Assembly (NCBI RefSeq): GCF_900089495.1
Contig: NZ_LT605203.1
Location: 4,342,778-4,406,777, forward strand
DNA length: 64,000 nucleotides
Direction of reading: 5' to 3'
Source of the DNA: Thiomonas sp. X19
GTDB lineage: Bacteria > Pseudomonadota > Gammaproteobacteria > Burkholderiales > Burkholderiaceae_C
This document shows positions 54,901 through 62,928 of the stretch, piece by piece. Within the stretch, counting starts at the first letter, position 1; each line of letters opens with the position of its first letter. Made by a program: the position numbers and the translations under genes. The notes under the pieces were generated by a model. It was not told the origin of the DNA. It did not search any database and saw only the letters and a list, made by a program, of their open reading frames with translations.

Positions 54901-56259
54901 ATCAAGGCCGCTGGAGACATCGGAGGCCAGCCGGTCGAGCAGGGACTCCGCCATGCTGCCGAAGAGCCCAGCGCGTGCGCTGTACATCGCAAAAACCCCC
55001 CACATGGTGCCGCTGCGGCGGATGGGTAGAACGGCTATGGAGCGGATGTTGGAGGGGTTTGCAGGTTCGGCGCGATCCGCCGATTGTGGGGAGTCAACGA
55101 CTGGCATGCGCACGCTGCGCCCATCGCGCCACGCTCGCCCGACGGCCTCCCGAGCCGCCGCCACATCGGGGTAACGGGCACCCGTGAGTTCGTCGGGATG
55201 GCCCTGGGCCTTGCTCGATGCGGCAAGAACCTCGACGCCTTGCGCGTCCCCTGGTCGTCCGATCCAGGCAAATTTGAGGTTGGCCTGCTTGACGGTGGTC
55301 TGACAAAGAGTCGTGAGAAGGGACGACTCGTCGTCGGCGCGTGTAATGGTCTGATTGACTTGCGCCAGCATGGCGTTGAAGTCCGCCAGCTGGCGTTGGC
55401 GCCTGGCATCGCGACCGCGTTGGCGAACCTGGCGACGTACGCTCAAGCTGGCGAGGCCGAGAAGCAGGATGGTCCCCGCCTCGAAGATCCAGCGCATCAG
55501 CGCGCTTCGCCAATACCGATGCCATACAAGCCAGGATGGCCAACTCGCTCCCACGATCAGCGGATAGCCTGGCACCGCAACTTCAACCGCAGTGGCGGCA
55601 GCCGCCTTCGGGGCGAAGTCCACCTGCCCCCGCTGCCACACGCCCAGCGCGCGATGGTTGCGCACGTCGAAGGCGGTGAGTTCCCATGGGCTGCCGGGCC
55701 CGGAAAAGGCGAGCAGCCGATCCAGTCGGTACGGAGCGCTGATGACGTACCGGGTCTGGCCTTGCGCATCCTGAACCCGATACTGCATGGCCAAGACGTG
55801 CATGCGCGCCGGGCCAACGGATTGGCTTGCCCCAAGCAGGAAATTGGGATTGGATGCCAGCGGTGTCAGCGATTGTGCGGCGACGGACGGCGCTTGGCGA
55901 CGGACTTCGGTCGACCACAGGACGGCGCCGTCTGGCGCCTCGAGATTGACGGCGTAAAGACCGGGATGCCACGCCATGAGGCGGCGCAGGGATTGCACCG
56001 CTTGGGGGTCCGGGGACGCCGGGTCGGCGTCGGGTCCGTGAAGGGCCACGGCGGCAAACTGCAACTCGGTGAATCGCGTCTGAAGGCGACTGGCGACGGT
56101 GTCCGCATCGGTGGATGCTTCGCGCAGGGCTTCTTGGACGACACGGTCCTTGACCTGGTGGTATTGATTGCGCTCGGCCCACAGTCCCCACACCGTCACC
56201 AGCAGGACGGGCAGGATGAAGATCAGACCCTGCGCGAGCAGCCGAAGGCGCAAGCGCAT
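51946..56259 (-). CDS. Giant c-di-GMP signalling protein: GAF-PAS-GGDEF-globin-like-GAF-EAL
   Basis: A 1437-residue membrane sensor. Two membrane segments (FILPVLLVTVWGLW near residue 20 and IFEAGTILLLGLASLSV near 265) enclose a periplasmic sensor. Cytoplasmic domains follow in order: GAF (about 300-455), PAS (465-580), GGDEF with intact RLGGDEF near residue 670, a globin-coupled-sensor-like helical region (about 775-880: VLLDKAHAHFANVSERFIDV), a second GAF (920-1080) and EAL (KVEALARL near 1130, MDDLGSGYSS near 1250). A C-terminal extension of about 110 residues ends the protein. Both catalytic motifs look intact, so it may make and break c-di-GMP. Confidence 0.9.
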   Translation of the reverse strand: MRLRLRLLAQGLIFILPVLLVTVWGLWAERNQYHQVKDRVVQEALREASTDADTVASRLQTRFTELQFAAVALHGPDADPASPDPQAVQSLRRLMAWHPGLYAVNLEAPDGAVLWSTEVRRQAPSVAAQSLTPLASNPNFLLGASQSVGPARMHVLAMQYRVQDAQGQTRYVISAPYRLDRLLAFSGPGSPWELTAFDVRNHRALGVWQRGQVDFAPKAAAATAVEVAVPGYPLIVGASWPSWLVWHRYWRSALMRWIFEAGTILLLGLASLSVRRQVRQRGRDARRQRQLADFNAMLAQVNQTITRADDESSLLTTLCQTTVKQANLKFAWIGRPGDAQGVEVLAASSKAQGHPDELTGARYPDVAAAREAVGRAWRDGRSVRMPVVDSPQSADRAEPANPSNIRSIAVLPIRRSGTMWGVFAMYSARAGLFGSMAESLLDRLASDVSSGLDRIDLAQRARHAALLREVLLDNAVAGIALTRGRRIVDANSRFATLLGYPDKTALIGQATGILYPDESEFARIKALYPELYAKGSVQLTSVRLRRLDGGLITCDLSGGVVQDIKQALAVWTIVDVTTRDRLQAQIEHEALHDPLTGLPNRRALEAHLPKAIARAQRNGTALAVGMIDLDDFKPVNDTWGHEAGDALLQELAKRLRAELRVSDALARLGGDEFIVVIEDLDPYQTTAELARIAKRLHHAVETSVSVAAGHTATVGLSMGLALFPADAMEGDALMRLADAAMYQAKMHKHDGTSWWRLSSVSLTAPERETGFDAYGRDAAVLLDKAHAHFANVSERFIDVFYTDLGQEPHSQAILANLSPSDMAALKQRQADHLHLMLAPDTTLADVQRAAQRLGRAHALVGVSSALLVHSMAMYRRLLTDHLNQVLLPARERYRILLVAERRLQDDIQAQLQVADATIGAYLDVLATPLPRYGRLLADVRPLELAALAQLPGILGALLMRPNTLGALSVENCAGSRGEDIAAVLRAPKLQIVIHDPADPRSTNVIAQAWRRGEITGLASFTRDPSHDFWRESAQAFGLRSVLAIPLSDASDHIVAVLALYGAYPGQFESAVMRQIARGIQQRWEQVGLRCSAPATVVTQERAEILRQQLFSGGLRMFMQPIVDLRSSQLIKVEALARLELPDGSIIAPGVFLPLLGETELSRLFRMGLDMALVHLTLWDAQGLRIGVAVNMPPSVLRDPECAVWVEDILRLHKIEADRLTLELLETQALESGAQDAALSQIKHLGCKLAMDDLGSGYSSLLRLTSVSFDIIKIDQALLTRIRQNPLETLGLMVTIIQMGLDLRRDVVVEGLEDAGMIEAALLLGAQYGQGFGLARPMPPDQVVAWRACLQAPANPFRIRTYLGALAYSWLRMRGEAQGQSLAPHPVADFLRTRGLHTSPAAQWYAQVHANPGDLDTARKLLDWLVAQVQKEGPHGDA

Positions 56260-56511
56260 GGTCAGGTTTGCCGCGCGTTGGCTTTGGTCAACACAAGGAG
56301 CTGCAGCTCGCGGGATGCGGGGGAATGCGCGCGCCTGGTCAGCGCGATGCCATGCTCACCGCGTTTGTAATGCACCATTCCACAAGGGGACATCGGACCA
56401 CTGGCCGGTCTCCACAGGGCGCTCCCAGCGCAAACATCGCGGCCTTTTGCGCCAGGCTCGGGCGCAGGCAGCACGGAACCGTGCACAAAAGCAGCGCTGG
56501 TTTGCGCAGCG

Positions 56512-56754
56512 CTAAGCGGACGGTGGCTTGGCATGCCTGACCGGTCGGACCTGGCCGTGAACAAGGGCCAGGATGGCGAAACGGTACGCGGGGTCGCGTG
56601 CCATGCGTTCCACCCGATCAGCGGCCGCGGGCAATGATTGCGGCGTGCCGCGTTGCAGGACCTTCACGGTTGATACCACGCGATCGTTTGCCCAGACCTG
56701 GACGTTGCCGTGAACGTCCCAATGGGCGCAGAGATCCGACATGTCGATGACCAT
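56512..56754 (-). CDS. Small hypothetical protein
   Basis: An 80-residue frame (MVIDMSDLCAHWDVHGNVQV, then TPQSLPAAADRVERMARDPA and RFAILALVHGQVRPVRHA). Composition is balanced and does not look like a frame shadow. I recognise no family. It precedes the giant signalling gene by 252 nt on the same strand; that gap holds nothing clear. Confidence 0.4.
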   Translation of the reverse strand: MVIDMSDLCAHWDVHGNVQVWANDRVVSTVKVLQRGTPQSLPAAADRVERMARDPAYRFAILALVHGQVRPVRHAKPPSA

Positions 56755-57058
56755 GGTTACACGCGAGCATAGGGGGAAGGGCAGCCGCAACGATGGCCCG
56801 AAGCCCGGCGACGGAGGCCACAACAAGGGATTGCGATCCCAACGCCGAAGCCGATGCGGCATCCTAAAGCGTCTTTGGGCGGAACGGTCCCTGCTGGAGG
56901 ATGCGGATGCTGTTTTCATGATCCAGATCATGAAAACACGTGGATTCCGTGCATCCGCGATGTGTTGGCGCAACCCTCGGCAATCCAATTTCCGCAAACG
57001 GCGGACCAAAACCGGCCTGCTTCCGAGGACCGCATAAAGTAAACGGCAGCGCCTTGCT

Positions 57059-57145
57059 GGCCACCTCGCTGTAGGTCAATCCTGCCTGCAGAGGCAGGCG
57101 CAATGTCTCTCGGATCTGGCGCATCGTGATTCTTGTTGTGGGCAT
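57059..57145 (-). pseudogene. Remnant of IS21-type transposase IstA, N-terminus only
   Basis: The frame starting at 57145 reads MPTTRITMRQIRETLRLPLQ then AGLTYSEVA, which is the start of IS21-family IstA (a helix-turn-helix that binds the element ends). After this the match stops and unrelated sequence follows. The three 23-bp-spaced repeats upstream are the matching element end. Confidence 0.7.
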
Positions 57146-57211
57146 CGGCGTCGCTCGGAAAAAGCGACCAGCCTAGGCCCGGTCAAGGAATCACTTGCAC
57201 GCCTACCCCCC

Positions 57212-57266
57212 GTCCACGATCAAGCTGAATCAGAGTCCACGATGAGACTGAAACGCCGTCCACGAT
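57212..57266. repeat. Three 23-bp-spaced repeats, IS21-type end
   Basis: GTCCACGAT starts at 57212, 57235 and 57258, an exact 23-bp period, each followed by a CTGAA. IS21-family ends carry such multiple transposase-binding repeats. Together with the IstA start just inside, this is one end of an IS21-type element whose other end is gone. The rest of the gap to the ATPase gene has no gene. Confidence 0.7.
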
Positions 57267-57409
57267 GGGCTGAAATACGCAGCAGTGCATCGTTGGGAAG
57301 GGCGGCAGAAGTCATCCTTCCTTACGGGATGAATGGGGCGTTACATAATTGGCCACCTTGCCGCGGACACCGTCTGAACCGCCCTGACACGGTGTGATTC
57401 AGTCATTAG

Positions 57410-57438
57410 TTGACGTTTTGCATTTTTCTCGCAAAAAT
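57410..57438 (+). promoter_or_regulatory. Promoter candidate for the RloA/RloB pair
   Basis: TTGACG (57410-57415) and AAAAAT (57433-57438) are 17 nt apart in an AT-rich stretch that contrasts with the GC-rich surroundings. Transcription would start about 20 nt before the ATPase ATG. The -10 matches at four of six bases. Confidence 0.5.
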
Positions 57439-57466
57439 TGCATCCATATTTTATGTGGGGGTGCAA

Positions 57467-58726
57467 ATGCTTGTGGAATTTCGCGTCACGAACTTTCGGT
57501 CGATCCGCGAAGAGCAGTGCCTTAGTTTCGTTGCCACCGCAGACAAGACACTCGACGAGACGCATTGCATAGCCACTGGGTCGTCAGCCGTGCCAAAGTT
57601 GCTGCGTTCCGCTGTCGTCTACGGCCCCAACGCGAGCGGCAAAAGCAACCTGATCTTTGCGTTGATCACCATGCAGACCATGGTCCTGACCTCGACTCGT
57701 CTGCTGGAGCCGCAGTACCGGGATCTGTACACCCCGTTCCGGCTTGATGATCATTCCGCGAATCAACCGACCGAGTTCGAGATCACAATCATGCTGGAAG
57801 GGGTTCGCTACCAGTATGGATTTGCCTTCGACGCCGAGTGCATCCGAAGTGAATGGTTGCTGGTCTATGTGGCCAACAAACCTCAGCGCTGGTTCGAGTA
57901 CCACTACAACACAGAGACTGGCCAGAAGGATTGGGAACCCTTTTCTGCCTACTTCAAAGGGAACAGGAAGGTTTGGATGGAGAACACCCCGCCAAAAGCG
58001 CTGTTCCTGACACAAGCAAGCCAATCCAACAGCGCACAACTTCTCCCGATCTTCAATTGGTTTGCACGTGATCTGATCGTACTAGCGGGTCCTTTCGAGG
58101 TCAATTTGGCGCCGACGTTCGTCAAGCTTGCGGAGCCGCACTACAAAGAGTGGGTACTGAAGCTGATGAATGCTGCGGACATTCATGTGAGCGACATCAA
58201 AGTCGAGAAGCGAAAGGGGCAACATCTGCAACTCAAGTTCGAACCCGGCAAACCACTCGAAACTCTCGCGTTTGACGGCGAGGTGCCCGATGTCGAATTC
58301 TGTCACCAAATCGACGGCGGTAGTCCCGTCTGGTTCGATCGACGTTTCGAGTCCTACGGCACGCAGCGCTTGCTTGGTTATTCCGCGCCACTTCTCGACG
58401 CCATCGAGAATGGAAAAGTTCTGGTTGTCGATGAATTCGATACCAGCCTGCATCCATCGTTGACCCGATACATCATCCAGCTCTTGCATAACCCGAATCT
58501 CTCCAAGAAAGGTGCGCAGATGTGGATGACCACACACGACACCTCACTACTTGACCCCAACCTCCTGCGCCGCGATCAAGTTTGGTTCGTCGAGAAGCGG
58601 GCTCAACAGACTTCCGAGTTGTATTCGCTGACAGAGTACAGCCCGCGCAAGAACGAGGCCCTGGAACGCGGCTACCTCATGGGACGTTATGGAGCGATTC
58701 CCTTCCTCACGGAATTCCTGTTCTGA
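57467..58726 (+). CDS. RloA-type AAA ATPase of an AbiL-like defence pair
   Basis: The 419-residue product starts MLVEFRVTNFRSIREEQCLS, the usual start of OLD/RecF-like ABC ATPases of the AAA_15/21 type. Walker A GPNASGKS is at residues 53-60, the Walker B VLVVDEFDTSLHPS near residue 320, and the H-loop MTTHDTSLLDP follows. With the RloB protein 8 nt downstream it forms the RloAB pair, related to lactococcal AbiL. The region is visibly less GC-rich than its neighbours. Defence activity is inferred from the family. Confidence 0.85.
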   Translation: MLVEFRVTNFRSIREEQCLSFVATADKTLDETHCIATGSSAVPKLLRSAVVYGPNASGKSNLIFALITMQTMVLTSTRLLEPQYRDLYTPFRLDDHSANQPTEFEITIMLEGVRYQYGFAFDAECIRSEWLLVYVANKPQRWFEYHYNTETGQKDWEPFSAYFKGNRKVWMENTPPKALFLTQASQSNSAQLLPIFNWFARDLIVLAGPFEVNLAPTFVKLAEPHYKEWVLKLMNAADIHVSDIKVEKRKGQHLQLKFEPGKPLETLAFDGEVPDVEFCHQIDGGSPVWFDRRFESYGTQRLLGYSAPLLDAIENGKVLVVDEFDTSLHPSLTRYIIQLLHNPNLSKKGAQMWMTTHDTSLLDPNLLRRDQVWFVEKRAQQTSELYSLTEYSPRKNEALERGYLMGRYGAIPFLTEFLF

Positions 58727-58734
58727 GGGGCGAC

Positions 58735-59439
58735 ATGAGAGAGGATCACCCGCACCAGCGAAGGGTTGCAAAAAATCGCTACAAGCATGAGCGGCGGAGC
58801 GCTCGACGCGCTGAGCGAGCGACTGCGCTGATCGTGTGCGAAGGGGAATGCACAGAGCCGTACTACCTGAGGGCGTTATTGGCCCTATTGGACATTTCAA
58901 CAGCCAGTGCCGTCATCGTTCCTGGTCAGACAAAGGCTGACCCCGTGGCCGTGGTGACTCGCGCAAAGGAGCGATTCACTCAAGCACTGGAGTTTGACAA
59001 GGTTTTCGTCGTGATCGATGGCGACCAGGCTAATCTGGACTCTGCCCTACACCTGTGCAACACACCTATCCAACGGGCTAACCAGAGAGAGGGTCGGCCC
59101 GAAATACGTATTCAGCCGATCATCAGCTCACCGTGCATCGAGTTCTGGCTTCTTCTCCATTTCGCCTATACCGATCAACCATTTGGCAACTGCGCTGATG
59201 TCATCCGGGCACTGCAAGTTCATCTCCCGGATTACAGAAAAGCGGACCCGAAAATATTCCAAAAAGTTGGCGGCGAAGCGGGCCTCGGTCGCGCGATGGA
59301 GCATGTTGAGCAATTGATTTCTGCGCGCGCGGTGGGCAACGCAGCTTGGCCGAGCACAAGCCTACCAATTCTTGTCGAGGCATTGCGCGCGATGAGGACT
59401 CCATCGGGCTCCAATCTTCCCCCCAGTGCAAATCTATAA
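58735..59439 (+). CDS. RloB-family protein (Toprim-like effector)
   Basis: The 234-residue product has a basic N-terminus (HPQRRVAKNRYKHERR-like) and the RloB pattern: TALIVCEGECTEPYYLRALL with an acidic Glu, VFVVIDGDQAN with a DxD-type pair, and SSPCIEFWLLLHFAYTDQPF. This is a Toprim-like metal-binding core, thought to be the nuclease or effector partner of the RloA ATPase. Its stop is 14 nt before an IS630 element, so the 3' end is intact but abuts mobile DNA. Confidence 0.85.
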   Translation: MREDHPHQRRVAKNRYKHERRSARRAERATALIVCEGECTEPYYLRALLALLDISTASAVIVPGQTKADPVAVVTRAKERFTQALEFDKVFVVIDGDQANLDSALHLCNTPIQRANQREGRPEIRIQPIISSPCIEFWLLLHFAYTDQPFGNCADVIRALQVHLPDYRKADPKIFQKVGGEAGLGRAMEHVEQLISARAVGNAAWPSTSLPILVEALRAMRTPSGSNLPPSANL

Positions 59440-59453
59440 GCAACTATAGATAA

Positions 59454-60552
59454 GGCCCAATAAAATATGAACTTTCAGCAAGTTTTTTGATCCATTGATG
59501 ATGGAAAAGGAAAACGCAAGGAAGCAAACACTGGAGCAACTTCACGAGCGGCGCAAGCAAGTCGTGAGGTTGCACAAGCGGGGCGTCAAGATCATGCAGA
59601 TCGTGGACATGACGGGGCTGAGCTACCCGCCCGTTCGAGCGGCCATCGACTTGTACGAGGCCGGCGGCTGGAGCGCCATCCGACCGACTCGGCGGGGACG
59701 CGCCAGAGGCGACGGTCGGGTGCTCAGTCAAGCGCAAGAAGAGACGATCCAGCGCATGATCATTGACACACGTCCCGAGCAACTCAAGATGGACTTCCAT
59801 CTGTGGAGCCGCGCTGCGGTGATGCAACTCATTGAACAAGAGTTCGACATCAAACTGCAGGTGCGCAGCGTTGGAAAGTACCTCACCCGCTGGGGCTTTA
59901 CGCCACAAAAGCCGATCAAGCGAGCCTACGAGCAAAGCCCCGCGGCGGTGCAGGCTTGGCTGGAGGGCGAATACCCCGCCATCGAGCAGCGCGCCAGGGC
60001 TGAGGGCGGGGAAATCCACTGGGGAGACGAAACCGCGCTGGTCAACACGGACGTGCGCGGCAGAAGCTTTGCCCCTGCGGGCAAAACACCGGTGGCGATG
60101 GCGGTGGGCGGGACGCGCCAGAAGCTCTCGATGATCGCCACGGTCACCAACCAGGGCAAGACCCGCTGGATGATCATCGACGAGGCGTTTGACGCCGACA
60201 AGCTGATCGAGTTCTTGCAGGCGTTGATCAAGGATGCAGGCAGGAAGGTATTCCTGATTCTGGACAACCTGAGGGTGCATCACAGCAAGTTGGTGAAGGC
60301 TTGGGTGGCCTTGCATCACGCGCAGATCGAGCTGTTTTACCTGCCAAGCTACAGCCCCCAACTCAACCCTGAGGAGAGGCTCAACGCCGATCTCAAACAG
60401 GAAATGGGCAAACACGTGCCGGTGCGAACCAAGGCCAAATTACGCGAAGCTGCGAACGACCATATGGCGATGCTGGAACAAAACCCGCAGCGTGTGATGC
60501 GCTACTTCCAGGACCGGCATGTTCGCTACGCAGCTTAATACTTCACCGGGCC
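59454..60552 (+). mobile_element. IS630-family insertion sequence
   Basis: A single transposase gene is flanked by imperfect 15-bp inverted repeats: GGCCCAATAAAATAT at 59454-59468 and, in reverse, GGCCCGGTGAAGTAT at 60538-60552 (11 of 15 matching). The length of 1.1 kb is normal for the family. IS630 elements duplicate a TA; I could not make out a clean duplication at these exact ends, so the outer limits may be a few bases off. Confidence 0.75.
59498..60538 (+). CDS. IS630-family transposase
   Basis: The product of about 346 residues has an N-terminal helix-turn-helix (VKIMQIVDMTGLSYPPVRAA) and the DDE core: Asp in IHWGDETALV, Asp in VFLILDNLRVHHS and Glu in SPQLNPEERLNADLKQE. The frame is intact. 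A TTG lies one codon before the ATG pair, so the exact start is uncertain by one or two codons. Confidence 0.92.
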   Translation: MMEKENARKQTLEQLHERRKQVVRLHKRGVKIMQIVDMTGLSYPPVRAAIDLYEAGGWSAIRPTRRGRARGDGRVLSQAQEETIQRMIIDTRPEQLKMDFHLWSRAAVMQLIEQEFDIKLQVRSVGKYLTRWGFTPQKPIKRAYEQSPAAVQAWLEGEYPAIEQRARAEGGEIHWGDETALVNTDVRGRSFAPAGKTPVAMAVGGTRQKLSMIATVTNQGKTRWMIIDEAFDADKLIEFLQALIKDAGRKVFLILDNLRVHHSKLVKAWVALHHAQIELFYLPSYSPQLNPEERLNADLKQEMGKHVPVRTKAKLREAANDHMAMLEQNPQRVMRYFQDRHVRYAA

Positions 60553-60566
60553 GGAGCAATATCGTC

Positions 60567-61245
60567 ATGCCAGCCCCACTTTCGGATGCCGTGATCATCG
60601 CAGTATCTCGCATGGTCGATGACGCGCAGACCGAGACACGTAAACCGAGACACGTAAACCGAGCCATTCAGATATCGAGTATCAGATTCAGCGGTCTGGT
60701 CTAAGCAAGGCTGACCCCCGAGCGCAAGGCCAGATTGTTGGAAAAGCCAAGCGCGTCAGGACAGACAACCCTCAGCTGGGCATTAGAAAACAACCCTGCA
60801 GCGGGCGAAGCACTCGTTGAAGGAATTATTTCTCACCTACGCGGCTGTGGCGGCTTTCGGCCAGAGTCACCGAACTTCGTAGGCCAACACGTTGTGACGG
60901 ATGCCATTGCTACTTTCCATGCGGTGGGCTTTGTCCTCACCGGGGGTGGCGAGCTGCAACCGGCCGTGCTCGACAACCTTTCGGGTTCCGCACTCTCATC
61001 GGCCCTTCAGGCCTACGTCCGACGGGCGAAGCGTGGAGGTGAAGACGCTGCGCTGCTGACGGGAACTGGAAAAGATCTATTGGAGGCGACTGCCGCCCAC
61101 GTTCTGGTCGAACGGAATGGCGCATGTCCGCAGACGGCAAACTTCCAAACACTTCTGGGTCAAGCCTTTGTCGCGCTTGGTCTGGCAACACCTCAAGATA
61201 CTGTGGAGCCAGGAGAACTTCCTCAACGGAAAATCGAGCGCGGGA
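60567..61245 (+). pseudogene. Abi_C-type abortive infection gene, frameshifted and cut by IS66
   Basis: The frame begins MPAPLSDAVIIAVSRMVDDA and should continue as the family does. Instead a 14-bp tandem duplication (ACCGAGACACGTAA twice) shifts the frame to a stop at 60704. A second, 4-bp duplication (GACAGACA) about 90 nt later restores it: LSWALENNPAAGEALVEG, HLRGCGGFRPESPNFVG, LLTGTGKDLLEATAAHVLVE. The gene is then lost at the IS66 junction after GELPQRKIER. The two insertions add 18 bp in total. The intact family has a C-terminal Abi domain. Confidence 0.8.
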
Positions 61246-61869
61246 TGTGCACGCCGCTGCGGCGATAGATCTCCTCCTGGCGGTACAGCGGCAGGTGATC
61301 GTCATGCTTGGCCAGCACCGGCCGGGAACGGGGATGCCCTTGTCGATGATCTGGGCCGGCATGGGCGCAGCCAACACCGTCTGGCAGCATGCGCAGGCGT
61401 ACTTGCCGCGGATGTGCCGGTGCACGAAGAAGCGCGTGGGCTCGCAGTCGAGCTGCGCGCTGATCTCCTCACCGATGCGGCTCAGGGGGTGGCCCTGCGG
61501 GCACAGCCCCGATTCGATCTCGTAGCGATGCTCGATGCGCTCAAGCTGCCCGGGCAGCGGCTGGCGTTTGGGGCAACGTTTGCCCGGGGCTGTGCGCTCG
61601 TGCTCGGCAGCGCGGTCCTCGGCCTGTTCCTCGGCTTGCAGCAGCGCCTGCGTCTTGGCATCGAAGAGCTCGCCCTGGGTGTCCAGTGCCTCGCTCGATT
61701 GCCCAAAACGCCATTGCTTGAGGCGCGCCAGCTCGAAGCTCAGGGCCTCGATCTTCGTCTGCTTGAACTTCAGATCCGCCTGCATGCGGGCAATGACCGC
61801 ACGCGCGTACTGCGCCGTCGGATCGTCCCCCAGGGCCTGCAGTCGGTCGGAATCGATGGCGTCGAGCAT
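61240..61869 (-). pseudogene. IS66 transposase TnpC, frameshifted and truncated
   Basis: From MLDAIDSDRLQALGDDPTAQ it follows the TnpC N-terminus: helical part, FGQSSEALDTQGELF, zinc-like CPQGHPLSRIGEEI and FVHRHIRGKYACACCQ. Near 61320 the frame shifts (next in frame would be LLAKHDDHLPLYRQEEIYRR) and after HIPRS the sequence joins the Abi_C gene. The catalytic DDE part is gone. Confidence 0.85.
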
Positions 61870-61937
61870 GGGCACATTCTCGCGCGCGTGAGCGTGCGCG
61901 AGCAGTGGGAGTTGTCCGGATCGACAACCGCCAGCGC

Positions 61938-62279
61938 CTACACCACGGCAATGGCTGCTGCCGTGGCGTGAGCCGTCATCCGCTGCCACGGCAGCCCGGC
62001 CACCAGCCAGCGCCATTGCTGCTCGCTCAGGTGCAGCGCCTCACGATCGTCCTGCGGCCACGCGAACCGGCCTTCTTGCAGTCGGCGCGTGCACAGCCAG
62101 ATCCCCGCGCCATCAAACACCAGCACCTTCAGCCTTGTCGCGCGGCGGTTGGCAAACACGTAGGCGTGGTGCCGTTGTGCTGAGCCAAACCGGGCCACAA
62201 CCTGGCCCAGCAGGCTGTCCATGCCGCCGCGCAGATCACTGGCACCCACCGCCAGCCAGACGGCCTCAATGCGCAGCAT
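61938..62279 (-). CDS. tnpB: IS66 accessory protein TnpB
   Basis: The 113-residue product (MLRIEAVWLAVGASDLRGGM, then RATRLKVLVFDGAGIWLCTR) is the IS66 Orf2 family, which is needed for transposition of these elements. It is complete, but its partner tnpC is broken. It starts 3 nt after tnpA. Confidence 0.93.
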   Translation of the reverse strand: MLRIEAVWLAVGASDLRGGMDSLLGQVVARFGSAQRHHAYVFANRRATRLKVLVFDGAGIWLCTRRLQEGRFAWPQDDREALHLSEQQWRWLVAGLPWQRMTAHATAAAIAVV

Positions 62280-62282
62280 GGC

Positions 62283-62648
62283 TCACCCCAGCCAGGCTCG
62301 CAGCCACTGCGCGCACTCCGCCGCATGGGCCACAGGCCAGTCGATCTGCGCCCGCCGAGCGCCAGCCACGCAGGTGATGCGCGCGTGGGCCGGCAGCGCA
62401 TCGGCGGCCACCGCACCAGACCTCGGGCTGAGCCTGGCTTGCACGAACCCGCTCGCACGCGCAGGCACCTCCTGCCCTGCCAACTGCGCCCGCCAGCGCG
62501 GTGCGTGTGACAGCCAGCCCCGAAGCTGCCCGTAGCTGACGCCATGGCTTTGGGCAAAAACCTCGGCACGCCCACCGCTGGCCTTGAGTTCATCGAGGAT
62601 CGCCAGAATCTCCCCAATCCTCTCCTCACTGAGCTTGTCTGATCGCAT
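62283..62648 (-). CDS. tnpA: IS66 accessory protein TnpA
   Basis: The 121-residue product starts MRSDKLSEERIGEILAILDE and has an IS66 Orf1 helix-turn-helix (FAQSHGVSYGQLRGWLSHAP). It is complete and precedes tnpB by 3 nt. The earlier in-frame GTG adds four residues. Confidence 0.88.
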   Translation of the reverse strand: MRSDKLSEERIGEILAILDELKASGGRAEVFAQSHGVSYGQLRGWLSHAPRWRAQLAGQEVPARASGFVQARLSPRSGAVAADALPAHARITCVAGARRAQIDWPVAHAAECAQWLRAWLG

Positions 62649-62838
62649 GCAGCCTCCCAAAACCCCAAGCTTCGCTCAGCCGTCCTTCACTGAAAAGATG
62701 GGTTTGCCGGACGCATACCAGGCAGGCGCACGCCCAAGGCTTTGTCAGCGTGGAAATTGAAGGCGCTGGGCATGATCTCTGCATGCCCGAGATCGATGAA
62801 GGCCCCTATATTCCCGAGCTGTGCGCGAGCAACGTTGG

Positions 62839-62919
62839 TTGACGGGGCACAAGTCCCTGTCCATGCTCAAGCGGTACACCCATGTCGAGGCCGAGAAGCT
62901 GGCGGCGAAGTTGGGATAG
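62839..62919 (+). pseudogene. Integrase C-terminal tail, copy 1
   Basis: These 27 codons read LTGHKSLSMLKRYTHVEA then EKLAAKLG and a stop. This is the end of a tyrosine recombinase: His of the GHK box and the catalytic Tyr in KRYTHVE. Upstream the match stops. Nearly the same tail recurs at 63407-63538. Confidence 0.8.
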
Positions 62920-62928
62920 CATCGCGCC

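Larger units (their letters stand above)
61240..62690 (-). mobile_element. IS66-family remnant
   Basis: The minus strand carries the IS66 order tnpA-tnpB-tnpC. The outer end is visible as GTGAAGGACGGCTGAGC (62674-62690). tnpC is broken and truncated where it joins the Abi_C gene, so the left end is missing and the element cannot move by itself. Confidence 0.85.

Noticed and set aside
56262..56564. Frame containing HYKRGEHGIALTRRAHSP upstream of the giant signalling gene
   Set aside because: It faintly resembles the start of a regulator family, but the rest does not; too weak to report as a gene.
57467..59439. PARIS defence system
   Set aside because: The second gene has the RloB pattern and not DUF4435, so RloAB/AbiL is the better name.
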